47,188 bases of DNA from the NCBI GenBank assembly GCA_018062515.1, contig JAGOSC010000016.1, positions 1-47,188 of the forward strand, read 5' to 3'. The position numbers were made by a program, and so were the translations under genes. This DNA is from Candidatus Omnitrophota bacterium (lineage in GTDB: Bacteria > Omnitrophota > Gorgyraeia > Zapsychrales > Zapsychraceae). The notes under the pieces were generated by a model, which worked only from the letters and a program-made list of their open reading frames with translations, was not told the origin of the DNA and did not search any database. Shown here piece by piece: positions 1 through 8,207 of the stretch (positions within the stretch are counted from its first letter, which is position 1; each line of letters opens with the position of its first letter).

Positions 1-1311
1 TCTACGATCAACAACCACTGAGTAATTATTTCCTACCATACCTTTGACAATCTCGTCGATAATAGCTTGCGGCTCTTCATTTCTTGGATTGTCACTCGTC
101 ACGACACAATAATCAGCCAGGTGACTGGCAACGCGTCCCATCTCAGGACGCTTGGTTCTGTCCCGGTCTCCGCCGCATCCGAATACCAATAGAATTTTTC
201 CACGCGTAACCGCTCGCAACGTCTTCAATACATTTTCTAAAGCATCCTGTGTGTGCGCATAGTCAATGATGACAGAATAATCCTGCGCACAGGCTACCTT
301 TTCAAGTCGTCCAGGAACATGCTGTAAATTTTCAATCCCTTTCTGAATATTCTCTAAACTAATACCTTCTTTTAGGCATACAGCGGCGGCAGCTAGAATA
401 TTATAAATATTATATTCTCCGAGAAGGCTTGATCGGATGACAACACTGCCTTTGGGTGTATCCAATGTAAATTTTGTTTGTTCTATATTCATATCGATAT
501 CCCGGGCCATAATGTCAGCGGGGCGATGAATACCATACGACCAAATGGCTGATGCTTTTAGAGATACTAATTTTCGGCCGAATTCATCATCCACATTAAT
601 TACGGAACAACCATCTCGACGGACAAGATTGAATAATTTTGCTTTAGCTTCAAAATATTTCTGACGGGTTTGGTGATAATCTAAATGATCACTCGTCAAG
701 TTTGTAAAGACCGCAGCCTTAAAATCAATCAAATCAACACGATTTTGGTCCAATGCATGAGAAGAAACTTCCATGACACAATATTCAATACCCTCGTCAG
801 CTAAATAGCGCAGCAATTTCTGATTTTCAAGAAACCCCGGCGTGGTATTTACCGATGGTAAAACTTTATCTCCGATCCGATAATTAACCGTGCCAATGAC
901 GCCACAGGTTTTTTTACTAGTCTTTAATATAGATTCAATCAAATAGGTAATAGTCGTTTTCCCGTTCGTTCCGGTAATGCCTATAACTTTTATCTTCTCC
1001 GACGGTATTTGATAAAACCGTTCGGCGATCAAACGAAGAAACGCGGCGGGATCTTTAACCTGAAGAAAACAAACGTCGGGATATTTTTCTTTAATAAAAG
1101 ACTGAGCGGATACAATAACCGAGGCACCTTTCTCAATCGCAGCGGAAATATATTGATTGCCGTCGGAATTATGTCCTTTCAAGGCAATAAATAAACTATT
1201 TTTTTCAACCGATCGGGAATCACACGAAATCGATTCAATAGGACGATTCAGTAATTTCTGATCCGTAATATTAGGATAAATATCAGCGAGTAGATTTTTT
1301 AGGGTCATCAT
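1..1311 (-). CDS. murE: MurE, UDP-MurNAc-tripeptide synthetase (partial, C-terminus beyond window)
   Basis: This is the cytoplasmic Mur ligase that adds the third amino acid, probably meso-diaminopimelate, to UDP-MurNAc-L-Ala-D-Glu in peptidoglycan synthesis. The frame is open from a double ATG at 1306-1311 to the window edge (437 codons). It shows the ATP P-loop GITGTNGKTT near residues 111-120, the TTPG and EVSSHAL stretches of the central domain, and DNPRNEEP near residues 407-414. The DNPR motif is the one family members use to recognise meso-DAP. About 55 C-terminal residues are missing because the window ends. The start overlaps the end of ftsI by 26-29 bp, so the two are probably translationally coupled. 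Either ATG could be used; no strong Shine-Dalgarno sequence decides it. Confidence 0.95.
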   Translation of the reverse strand, partial: MMTLKNLLADIYPNITDQKLLNRPIESISCDSRSVEKNSLFIALKGHNSDGNQYISAAIEKGASVIVSAQSFIKEKYPDVCFLQVKDPAAFLRLIAERFYQIPSEKIKVIGITGTNGKTTITYLIESILKTSKKTCGVIGTVNYRIGDKVLPSVNTTPGFLENQKLLRYLADEGIEYCVMEVSSHALDQNRVDLIDFKAAVFTNLTSDHLDYHQTRQKYFEAKAKLFNLVRRDGCSVINVDDEFGRKLVSLKASAIWSYGIHRPADIMARDIDMNIEQTKFTLDTPKGSVVIRSSLLGEYNIYNILAAAAVCLKEGISLENIQKGIENLQHVPGRLEKVACAQDYSVIIDYAHTQDALENVLKTLRAVTRGKILLVFGCGGDRDRTKRPEMGRVASHLADYCVVTSDNPRNEEPQAIIDEIVKGMVGNNYSVVVDRR

Positions 1312-3004
1312 AGGCTAGGGAATTTGAATATTCAACCGACTGTAAATATTTTAAAGAATTCTCGAGGACTTCTTTGGCTACTGGCGCTGAAACGGTACCG
1401 CCATAGTAGCTAGGACGAGGCTCATCGACGATAACAACAATCGATAATTTTGGATCATCAGCCGGCGCGTATGCATAAAATGTGGCAATAAACTTATTAT
1501 GCGAATATTTTCCGTCGACAATCTTTTGCGGCGTACCTGTCTTTCCGGCAACCCTTATCCCGTCAATCTTTGCTTTTTTCGCCGTTCCATTTTCAGTAAC
1601 ACCGATAAGAATTTCGCGAAGACGATGGGCCGTGGATTCACTGATAACTCGATCAACGATTTCCGGCTGCACTGTTTTAATGTATTGATTCTGCTGGTCT
1701 TTGATGTATTTCAAAATATGGGGACGCATGTAATAGCCGTCATTAGCCACCGCTGAAATAGCTCCGATGAGTTGAAGAGGCGTGACAGTTACTTCGTGCC
1801 CGATGGGTATGGCTCCTATGGTTGTCTTTGACCATTCTGACGGCTTCTTTAACCACCCGTCGACCTCACCTCTTAATTCAATATTCGTGAGCATTCCAAA
1901 TCTGAATCGATGCGCGTAATTATAAAATGTATCGGCCCCCATTTTTTGTGCTATTTTTGTAACTCCGATATTACTTGACTGCTCGATAACCTGCTGAAAT
2001 GTGAGCTTACCCAACGGATGATGATCATGTAAGGTGTGATTTCCGACGCGATATTCTCCGTTCTCACAAAAAATAATATCCGATTCTGTATATGTTCCTT
2101 CTTCTAATGCAGCTGATGCGGCGACAATTTTAAAAACCGAACCCGGTTCCAGGACAAAACTTACTGCACGGTTTGTCCGGCTCTCTATGGTACTTTTCCC
2201 TGTCATTTCGAGATTATAGGTCGGGCGATTTGCTAAGGCCAAAATTTCACCTGTTTTTGGATTAGCTACAATGATAGTCGCTGACTTTGCTTTATATTGC
2301 GTCATTGCTTTTTCAAGAGCCCGCTCAGCAATGTACTGAATTGTCTCGTCGATTGTCAAAACCACATCCAATCCGTTCTGAGGAGCAATAAAATTTTTTT
2401 CCAGCATAAGTCCACGCTGTTTCGCATCTCTGATAAAAAGCGCCTTACCTGGCTTTCCTTTCAGATAACGATCGAAGACCAACTCACTTCCTTCCAAGCC
2501 ATTATTATCAATTCCCGCAAAACCTATAACGTGGGCCGCAAGTTGGCCATTCGGATAATGACGTTTACTTTCATCGATAAAAGACAATCCTTTAATATGA
2601 TGCGTTTTGATAACATCAGCCAGTTCCATCGGTAACTTTCTTTTCAACCAAACAAAATATTTGTCTTTATTTAATCTGCTCGCAATCTCTGCTTTATCCA
2701 TTCCAAGTAAATGCGGTAAAACCTCTAAAGCTTTCTTCTTACCTTCTTTTGACATTTCTTTAGGATTTGCGTACAAAGAATGTACAGATACATTTAAGGC
2801 TAATGGTCTAAGATTCCGGTCATAGATCGTTCCTCGAACAGGCTCTAATTCAATTAATTGATTATGCTGCTTATTCGCGAGCTTAGCGAGATGGTCGGAT
2901 TTAAATACCTGGATGAGAACTAAATTGATAATAAAGAAACAAAAACAAAGTATTAAAAATAATACGACGAGGCTGAATCTGAGTTCATGTTTTCTATTTT
3001 GCAC
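1283..3004 (-). CDS. ftsI: FtsI/PBP2B-type septal peptidoglycan transpeptidase
   Basis: This class B penicillin-binding protein cross-links septal peptidoglycan in the periplasm and is anchored by one N-terminal membrane helix (about residues 10-34). The dimerisation/pedestal region begins near RGTIYDRN (57-64). The transpeptidase domain carries all three catalytic motifs: SVFK at 289-292 with the active-site Ser, SSN at 343-345 and KTGT at 488-491. The length of 573 residues is normal for FtsI, and I see no C-terminal PASTA domains. It lies between an FtsL-like gene and murE, the standard order of the division and cell wall cluster, which favours FtsI over the elongation enzyme PBP2. Confidence 0.95.
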   Translation of the reverse strand: MQNRKHELRFSLVVLFLILCFCFFIINLVLIQVFKSDHLAKLANKQHNQLIELEPVRGTIYDRNLRPLALNVSVHSLYANPKEMSKEGKKKALEVLPHLLGMDKAEIASRLNKDKYFVWLKRKLPMELADVIKTHHIKGLSFIDESKRHYPNGQLAAHVIGFAGIDNNGLEGSELVFDRYLKGKPGKALFIRDAKQRGLMLEKNFIAPQNGLDVVLTIDETIQYIAERALEKAMTQYKAKSATIIVANPKTGEILALANRPTYNLEMTGKSTIESRTNRAVSFVLEPGSVFKIVAASAALEEGTYTESDIIFCENGEYRVGNHTLHDHHPLGKLTFQQVIEQSSNIGVTKIAQKMGADTFYNYAHRFRFGMLTNIELRGEVDGWLKKPSEWSKTTIGAIPIGHEVTVTPLQLIGAISAVANDGYYMRPHILKYIKDQQNQYIKTVQPEIVDRVISESTAHRLREILIGVTENGTAKKAKIDGIRVAGKTGTPQKIVDGKYSHNKFIATFYAYAPADDPKLSIVVIVDEPRPSYYGGTVSAPVAKEVLENSLKYLQSVEYSNSLAYDDPKKSTR

Positions 3005-3038
3005 GGTTTATGGATTACCGTTTTGGATTGGAATTGGT

Positions 3039-3422
3039 TTATTCTTGGATTTTGGCTTCCGCCCGTGAGGCGAAAGAAACAATATTTGCTAGAGGATTTT
3101 TCTTAACCGACGACAGTTGATCACCCTCTGTATTTTGCTGTTCGTCTAAATTTTCCGTTGATGAGATATGAACGATATTATTAACATCCATGAACTGCAT
3201 TTCAGATTTTTCACCCAACATTTCATCGCCTAAATTATTAGCCGATTTTAGCTTTAATATTTCATAGGTTAAATTTTGTTTCTGCTGGGTCAGTTGGTAA
3301 ATCATCTTCTGTTTATCTTTTCCCAAATATGCCAAATCAAAAATCTGCATTTGCATATGAATATAGGTCAATGATAAAAGGGTAATTACCGAAATTGTTT
3401 TAAAAAATACCTTTAAGTTCAT
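3039..3422 (-). CDS. ftsL: FtsL-like cell division protein
   Basis: This small bitopic membrane protein has 127 residues: a short cytoplasmic start, one hydrophobic helix (about residues 7-23) and a likely coiled-coil stretch (about 32-62, rich in K, Q, L and E) in the periplasm. The tail is Glu/Ser/Asn-rich and low in complexity. FtsL sequences diverge fast, so the call rests on topology plus position: it sits exactly between rsmH and ftsI and overlaps rsmH by 4 bp (ATGA). In other bacteria FtsL binds FtsB and FtsQ and activates FtsW/FtsI. The non-homologous C-terminal extension after the coiled coil is unexplained. Confidence 0.65.
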   Translation of the reverse strand: MNLKVFFKTISVITLLSLTYIHMQMQIFDLAYLGKDKQKMIYQLTQQKQNLTYEILKLKSANNLGDEMLGEKSEMQFMDVNNIVHISSTENLDEQQNTEGDQLSSVKKNPLANIVSFASRAEAKIQE

Positions 3423-4360
3423 CCATTCCTCTCTATAATTCGAAATCTAGCGCTGCGCGCTCGCGGGTTTATTGATACTTCTTTTTCTGTGGGCCTTAAA
3501 GGCCTCTTCACTAAACACCGAGCCAAATTTGCTTTTGAAAACATCTTAAATTTATTTTTAACAATCCTATCTTCTAACGAGTGAAAAGAAATAATACCTA
3601 ATCGGCCTCCAGGGTTTAAAAGCGAAATGCATTTATCGATCGCGATCTCGAGCGTTTCAAGTTCACGATTGACGGCAATACGGATAGCCTGAAATGTTCT
3701 CGTCGCTGGATGTATTCGTTGCGGCTTTCCTTTCATTGGAATTGCTTTTTGAACTATTCTGCATAAATCTTCAGTTAACTCAATTGGCTGCTTAGATCGC
3801 TCAGAGACAATAAGACGAGCAATTCGATTGGACCATCTCTCTTCGCCAAATTCTCGAAGAATAGAAGAAATTTCTTTTTCTGATAATGAATTAATTAAAT
3901 CATATGCTGAAATCGGTCCATTCTGATCCATTCGCATATCCAAAGGACCGGCTTTTCGAAAACTAAAACCCCGCTCAGGATTATTGAGCTGATAACTAGA
4001 AATTCCTAAATCGAGGAAAATCCCGTCGACCTTTTGTATATTTAAATCGTTAAGCGCTTCATCAATATAACGAAAATCTTTATGAACAAAATGACACTGA
4101 TGGGAAAACGCACTTAATGTCTGCGTCGCTTTACTGAGCGATTTCTCGTCTCGGTCCATGCCGATCAATAATCCTTTTGAACCGATACTTTGTAAAAATT
4201 TCTGTGCATGCCCGCCCATTCCCAATGTCCCGTCGACAAATATATCATTTGATTGCGGGTCCATGTACTCCAGCACCTCATCTAACATGACGGGAAGATG
4301 ATCATTAGGCCCTTGATCATAATTATTTTGATTTTCGTCTGTCATTATCGCTTTAATCAT
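3419..4360 (-). CDS. rsmH: RsmH, 16S rRNA m4C1402 methyltransferase
   Basis: RsmH (MraW) is a SAM-dependent enzyme that methylates N4 of C1402 in the ribosomal P site. Visible family marks are HLPVMLDEV near the start, the SAM loop FVDGTLGMGGH, the LDLGISSYQLN catalytic region, RGFSFRKAGPLDMRMD, and the C-terminal GGRLGIISFHSLEDRIVK. I chose the ATG at 4360 because GGAG lies 9 bp upstream. It gives 313 residues, a normal family length, whereas the longer frame to 4429 would run into the upstream gene. The gene ends with a 4-bp overlap with the ftsL-like gene. Confidence 0.93.
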   Translation of the reverse strand: MIKAIMTDENQNNYDQGPNDHLPVMLDEVLEYMDPQSNDIFVDGTLGMGGHAQKFLQSIGSKGLLIGMDRDEKSLSKATQTLSAFSHQCHFVHKDFRYIDEALNDLNIQKVDGIFLDLGISSYQLNNPERGFSFRKAGPLDMRMDQNGPISAYDLINSLSEKEISSILREFGEERWSNRIARLIVSERSKQPIELTEDLCRIVQKAIPMKGKPQRIHPATRTFQAIRIAVNRELETLEIAIDKCISLLNPGGRLGIISFHSLEDRIVKNKFKMFSKANLARCLVKRPLRPTEKEVSINPRARSARFRIIERNG

Positions 4361-4376
4361 TAAATCCGTCTCCGCA

Positions 4377-4640
4377 CTAAGCTGAAAAACAGGGGATTTT
4401 TTGCTCGTGAATGGCCCGGTTAAAACCATCCATAATAAATTTGTACTGATTACTTTCTTTTAATTCGTCCCATGTATCTTTTAGGCCGTTACGAATATAA
4501 ATTCTTTTACGTTCTTTAAATACGAGGAGCAGCCTTGTTCTGCCTGTAGCATTTTCCACAGCCGAACAAAAAATACAATCACAATTTGGTAAATCAATGA
4601 GGTGCTGAAACACGATACTAGTTGCGTCGAATTGCTCCAT
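4377..4640 (-). CDS. Unrecognised 87-residue protein inside the mra cluster
   Basis: I do not recognise this 87-residue product. It starts at an ATG preceded by AAGGGGG at a sensible spacing and fills the space between mraZ and rsmH, which normally adjoin. It has a CxCxxC cluster (CDCIFC) near residue 20, a basic beta-strand-like stretch (LLLVFKERKRIYI) and an acidic/polar second half. It has no signal peptide or membrane segment, so it is probably cytoplasmic. The ribosome-binding site and tight packing support a real gene, but no family evidence is available from sequence alone. A role in regulation or in wall/division coupling would be guesswork. Confidence 0.6.
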   Translation of the reverse strand: MEQFDATSIVFQHLIDLPNCDCIFCSAVENATGRTRLLLVFKERKRIYIRNGLKDTWDELKESNQYKFIMDGFNRAIHEQKIPCFSA

Positions 4641-4690
4641 TGTATGCCCCCTTGACTATGTTTGGTCCGTATGTATTTATTCTCTGAGTG

Positions 4691-5128
4691 TTATATATCC
4701 AACAAATTTTCAGATATTTCTTCAAACGAGCTGCTCGAAGTGGAATAATATGTTTCCCAGCTTTTCTTATCCCAAATCTCGATCCGGTTCGACACGCCAA
4801 TCAAAACCGTTTCGCGCTTAATCATCGCATAATCTTTTAAATAATTCGGAATAATGAAACGTCCTTGTTTATCCGGATTAACATCGACGGCGCCAGCAAA
4901 AAACATGCGATTAAAATTCCGTGTCTCCTTTTTCGTAAAAGGCATGTTTTTGAACTTCTGTTCTTGTGTGCGCCATTCCTGCTCATTGAACATAAAAACA
5001 CACCTATCCAAACCACGCGTGAGAAAGAACCGGTCAATCGAATATTCCTTGCATGTATCTCTGAACTTCGCCGGTAAAATTAACCGTCCCTTACGATCAA
5101 GGTTGTGTGAAAACTCTCCGTAGAACAT
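4691..5128 (-). CDS. mraZ: MraZ, transcriptional regulator of the division/cell wall cluster
   Basis: MraZ is an AbrB-like swapped-hairpin DNA-binding protein that forms ring oligomers and controls its own operon. The sequence begins with the characteristic MFYGEFSHNLDRKGRLILPAKFR, and the second half-repeat contains DVNPDKQGRFIIPNYLKDYA. Both carry the DxxGR motif of the two AbrB-like halves. At 145 residues it has a normal length. It heads mraZ-unknown-rsmH-ftsL-ftsI-murE. Three phased GTGG boxes, the expected MraZ operator, lie just upstream between the promoter and the ATG. The Shine-Dalgarno sequence is poor; the last operator box (GTGGGA) is the only purine-rich stretch and lies far from the ATG. 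Confidence 0.95.
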   Translation of the reverse strand: MFYGEFSHNLDRKGRLILPAKFRDTCKEYSIDRFFLTRGLDRCVFMFNEQEWRTQEQKFKNMPFTKKETRNFNRMFFAGAVDVNPDKQGRFIIPNYLKDYAMIKRETVLIGVSNRIEIWDKKSWETYYSTSSSSFEEISENLLDI

Positions 5129-5140
5129 ATTTATTTTTTA

Positions 5141-5166
5141 TCCCACATCACTCCACTTTGCCCCAC
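5141..5166 (-). promoter_or_regulatory. MraZ operator: three GTGG boxes with 10-bp period
   Basis: On the minus strand GTGGGG, GTGGAG and GTGGGA occur at 5161-5166, 5151-5156 and 5141-5146, each separated by four bases. A three-fold direct repeat of about one helical turn is the known form of MraZ boxes (TGGGN-type repeats). They lie downstream of the predicted transcription start and upstream of mraZ, so binding would block early elongation or translation rather than the promoter itself. Confidence 0.8.
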
Positions 5167-5175
5167 ATGTTGAAC

Positions 5176-5204
5176 ATTCTATCGACACAAATGGGCCATG
5201 TCAA
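5176..5204 (-). promoter_or_regulatory. Sigma-70 promoter of the mraZ operon
   Basis: The minus strand reads TTGACA (5199-5204), a 17-bp spacer, then TAGAAT (5176-5181), close to the sigma-70 consensus. Transcription should begin near 5169, immediately before the first MraZ box, giving a 5' leader of about 40 nt. The 215-bp gap between ribF and mraZ (5129-5343) holds only this promoter, the operator and AT-rich sequence. I see no clear ribF terminator in it. Confidence 0.85.
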
Positions 5205-5343
5205 TGGGAAATATGACAAAATTTTTCATAAATTATGGAAATACAATAGTTTGTACCTGAGGAGGCTTTATACACTATATTTAGGGTTTTTTCTGAGCTA
5301 AAAAAGGGAGCATTTATTAAAGAATATCAGTAAATTGTTGGGA

Positions 5344-6276
5344 TTAATATTTGGCGAGAATTTTTTTTGATATAGCGGCGTCTTTACTCAATTGCGAAGT
5401 GAGGGAATCTACATTTGGAAATTTCTTTTCTTCACGAATTTTTTCAACAAATTCGATTAAAATATTTTTTCCGTAAATATTTTTGTCAAAATCAAATATA
5501 TGAACCTCCAGTGTAATCGGACTACCCTGGTCTTTGAAAGATGGACGGTGTCCGACATTCGCCATGCCCTTAAATGTTTGATGATCTAACTTTACTAAAA
5601 CAACGTATACACCTAATGGCGGCAAAACTTCGTCGTCCAACATAATATTTGCCGTCGGAAATCCAATTTTCTTTCCACGGCCATCGCCCTTGATCACCTT
5701 GCCCAACAAGGAAACAAATCGTCCTAGATATTGAGCGGCTTCGGAAATATTCCCCGCCGCGATCAGTTTTCTAATCGCCGAGCTTCCTATTTTTCCGTTT
5801 AAACCTTTCACTGATTTCATTGGATCGGCGGTGAATCCTAATTTGGCGCCAGCCTGCTGAAACGTCTCAATGGTTCCCTCACGGTTACGGCCAAAACGAA
5901 ATTCTTCTCCAACCAAAATTTCTTCCGGACGGATATGGTCAACAAGATACCGCTGAATAAAATTCTCCGGCGAGAGTTGAGCAAAACTTTTAGTAAAACG
6001 TACGACAATACATACGTCTACACCTAAACTTTCAATCAATTGAAGGCGGTGCGGGATAGATGTGATGTATGGCAAATAAATCTCCGGCCTAAGAACTTTC
6101 ACGGGGTGCGGAGCAAAGGTCATAACAATAGTCTGGCCTCTTTTTACTTTTGCCCTCTCGACAGCTTTTTTAATCAACTTTTGATGGCCGACATGGACAC
6201 CATCAAAAACGCCGATAGCTAAAACTGCCTTTCTATATTTTTTCTCAGCCTTCCCAATGCCGTATATAACTTTCAT
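5344..6276 (-). CDS. ribF: RibF, bifunctional riboflavin kinase/FAD synthetase
   Basis: RibF converts riboflavin to FMN and then FAD. The N-terminal nucleotidyltransferase domain shows the ATP-binding GVFDGVHVGHQKLI (about residues 22-35) and EEILVGEEFRFGRNREG. The C-terminal kinase domain has GRGKKIGFPTANI and the Glu-containing TLEVHIFDFD. At 310 residues it is a typical full-length bifunctional enzyme. The start codon lies 32 bp inside the end of truB, so the genes are overlapping and probably coupled. It is the last gene of the acyP-to-ribF operon, and the other riboflavin genes are in the separate ribBA operon. Confidence 0.95.
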   Translation of the reverse strand: MKVIYGIGKAEKKYRKAVLAIGVFDGVHVGHQKLIKKAVERAKVKRGQTIVMTFAPHPVKVLRPEIYLPYITSIPHRLQLIESLGVDVCIVVRFTKSFAQLSPENFIQRYLVDHIRPEEILVGEEFRFGRNREGTIETFQQAGAKLGFTADPMKSVKGLNGKIGSSAIRKLIAAGNISEAAQYLGRFVSLLGKVIKGDGRGKKIGFPTANIMLDDEVLPPLGVYVVLVKLDHQTFKGMANVGHRPSFKDQGSPITLEVHIFDFDKNIYGKNILIEFVEKIREEKKFPNVDSLTSQLSKDAAISKKILAKY

Positions 6277-6910
6277 CTAAATTCTCTAATAAAACTGATT
6301 CTTCCAGTTTAAATTTTCCGACGGTCGTGCGTTGAAGCTGTGAAATACAAGCCCCGCAACCTAAGACTTCACCGATGTCTGCGGCCAGCTGCCGAACATA
6401 CATCCCCTTAGAACATTCGACATATATTTTTACATAGGGTAATTCAATATTTTCAACAACAATGCGGTCAATCCTGACTCTGCGCGCACTTCGCTCGACG
6501 ACAATTCCTTTACGAGCGAGTTGATATAACTTTTTCCCATTGTGCTTTACAGCCGACACCATCGGCGGTATTTGATCAAATTCACCTTGAAATTTTATAA
6601 TCGTTTCCTTAATTTTTTCTTGAGTCAGATATTCATAAGGATTTTGGGCTGTCACTTTTCCGTCTATATCAGCGGAATCAGTGACCGTCCCCAACAGTAG
6701 TGTTGCCCGATAACTTTTATCGAACGAAACAAACTGATTGGATAATTTCGTTGCTTTTCCGAGCAGAACAACCAAAACTCCCGTCGCCAAAGGATCAAGT
6801 GTGCCCGCATGACCAACCTTCTTAATCTTTAATTTCCGCCGGATTCTGTAGACGACGTCATGGGAGGTAATCCCTTGAGACTTATTAATGATAAGGATTC
6901 CCTCGGTCAT
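6245..6910 (-). CDS. truB: TruB, tRNA pseudouridine-55 synthase (short form)
   Basis: TruB isomerises U55 in the T-loop of tRNAs. The catalytic motif HAGTLDPLATGVL (about residues 34-46) holds the nucleophilic Asp39, and the KSYRATLLLG, PPMVSAVKHNGKKLYQLAR and SKGMYVRQLAADIG blocks follow. The protein has 221 residues, whereas enzymes such as that of E. coli have about 310. The catalytic domain appears complete, but the C-terminal PUA-type RNA-binding domain is missing. The gene overlaps nrnA by 4 bp and ribF by 32 bp. The rbfA-nrnA-truB-ribF order is widely conserved. Confidence 0.94.
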   Translation of the reverse strand: MTEGILIINKSQGITSHDVVYRIRRKLKIKKVGHAGTLDPLATGVLVVLLGKATKLSNQFVSFDKSYRATLLLGTVTDSADIDGKVTAQNPYEYLTQEKIKETIIKFQGEFDQIPPMVSAVKHNGKKLYQLARKGIVVERSARRVRIDRIVVENIELPYVKIYVECSKGMYVRQLAADIGEVLGCGACISQLQRTTVGKFKLEESVLLENLDESYIRHWEG

Positions 6911-7869
6911 AATGCTTTATTCAATTCTTTTAAAACGATGGATTTTGCTTCAGACATTTTATGGTGAATAACGCATCCGCTGGCTCTTTTATGCCCGCCA
7001 CCATCAAAAATCGAGGCGATTTTAGCCACGTCGACATAGGTTGAGGAACGAAAATTAATCCTGGTCATGTTTTTCTTCACTTCTGTAAGAATAAATATGA
7101 CTTCTACATGGGAGATAGATCTCAAAAATTTAAACACAGCATCCCGCAAGTCAAAGTCCCCTTTGATTTTCTCCAACAATTTCTTCTTTAATTCAACACA
7201 AATAATCACGCCATCTTTGTGCGTTTCAAAACGATTGAGAATCTGTGTAAAAATCTTTAAGTCTTTTTGAGGAATGGTTTCATAAATTCTATGGTAAAGC
7301 TCACTGATGTTTATCTTATATTTTAACAATTCAGCGACAACGCTATGAGTGTGGGTCGAGGTATTCTCATAACGGAATGAACCAGTGTCCGTCATGATTC
7401 CGCAATATAAATTGGTAGCCAAAGTTTTAGTAAATTTAGATTTCGCAAACTTTAAAAAATTGAACAACAGTTCAGCCGTTGATGATGAATCAGTCTTAAC
7501 TAGATTAATACTCCCGAATTGCGTGTTCGTAATATGGTGATCAACATTAACTATCATCTTATTAGGATCAATTAACGCTCCTACTTTTCCGACTCGATCA
7601 AGGTCGCCGCAGTCCAAGATAAAAGCCACGTCGTAAGTAATCATTTTTATCATACTTAAATCTTTGATGGATCGGGCGCCAGGAAAAAATTCAAACCGTT
7701 TTGGGACGGGACTTTCATTAATCACATAAACTTTTTTTCCCAGAGAACGCAGATATTCCGCCAAAGCCAACTCCGAACATAAGGCGTCGGGGTCGGGATT
7801 AACATGCGTACTAATCAAAAACGTTGAATTTTTTTTAATTATTTCATTAATTTTTTTCATGTTTATCAT
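6907..7869 (-). CDS. nrnA: DHH/DHHA1 phosphoesterase, NrnA-like oligoribonuclease/pAp phosphatase
   Basis: This is a two-domain metal-dependent phosphoesterase of the RecJ/DHH superfamily. The N-terminal DHH domain has HVNPDPDAL (22-30), DCGD near 86-89 and DHH at 110-112. The DHHA1 domain ends in GGGHKRASGC (about 290-299). NrnA enzymes degrade very short RNAs and dephosphorylate 3'-phosphoadenosine 5'-phosphate. The ATG at 7869 follows AAGGGA at good spacing inside the end of rbfA. Position between rbfA and truB matches the conserved cluster and favours NrnA over RecJ or c-di-AMP phosphodiesterases. Confidence 0.9.
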   Translation of the reverse strand: MINMKKINEIIKKNSTFLISTHVNPDPDALCSELALAEYLRSLGKKVYVINESPVPKRFEFFPGARSIKDLSMIKMITYDVAFILDCGDLDRVGKVGALIDPNKMIVNVDHHITNTQFGSINLVKTDSSSTAELLFNFLKFAKSKFTKTLATNLYCGIMTDTGSFRYENTSTHTHSVVAELLKYKINISELYHRIYETIPQKDLKIFTQILNRFETHKDGVIICVELKKKLLEKIKGDFDLRDAVFKFLRSISHVEVIFILTEVKKNMTRINFRSSTYVDVAKIASIFDGGGHKRASGCVIHHKMSEAKSIVLKELNKAL

Positions 7870-8197
7870 TCGCTTCCCTTATCGTTTCTTCAATCTTGGC
7901 TTCCATGGACATGGAATCGTCCTGGATAAAATAAATTTCAGGAGTATGCCGAATCTGTATTTGCTGACTAACCATATGACGAATTAATCCACGAGCATTA
8001 TTCAGTACCGTAACGGCCTCTATTAAATTATTCTCATCCCCTAATACGCTAAAATAAACTTTTGCATTCTTTAAATCAGGGCTGACGTCGACGTGAGTAA
8101 TGGTTATATACGACATCCGGGGATCATCCATTTTTTGATGTATGATGATACTGATCTCCCGTCTCATCTGATTGTTAACTTTATCCATCCGTCCCAT
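7847..8197 (-). CDS. rbfA: RbfA, 30S ribosome-binding factor A
   Basis: RbfA is a KH-fold protein that assists late 30S maturation near the 5' helix of 16S rRNA. The 116 residues contain the family pattern: RRE near the start, DPRMSYITITHVDVSPDLKNAKVYFSV, NNARGLIRHMVSQQIQIRHTPEIYFIQDDS. AAGGAG lies eight to nine bases before the ATG, an excellent ribosome-binding site. It overlaps nrnA by 23 bp and follows cca after 10 bp. The nusA-infB genes that often precede rbfA are not here. Confidence 0.95.
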   Translation of the reverse strand: MGRMDKVNNQMRREISIIIHQKMDDPRMSYITITHVDVSPDLKNAKVYFSVLGDENNLIEAVTVLNNARGLIRHMVSQQIQIRHTPEIYFIQDDSMSMEAKIEETIREANDKHEKN

Positions 8198-8207
8198 GTT
8201 GTACTCC

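Noticed and set aside
4361..4429. Longer N-terminus of RsmH
   Set aside because: It overlaps the preceding gene, and a better ribosome-binding site precedes the ATG at 4360.
4618..4800. 60-residue minus-strand frame overlapping mraZ
   Set aside because: It lies in another frame of mraZ and the 87-residue gene, has odd composition and no ribosome-binding site.
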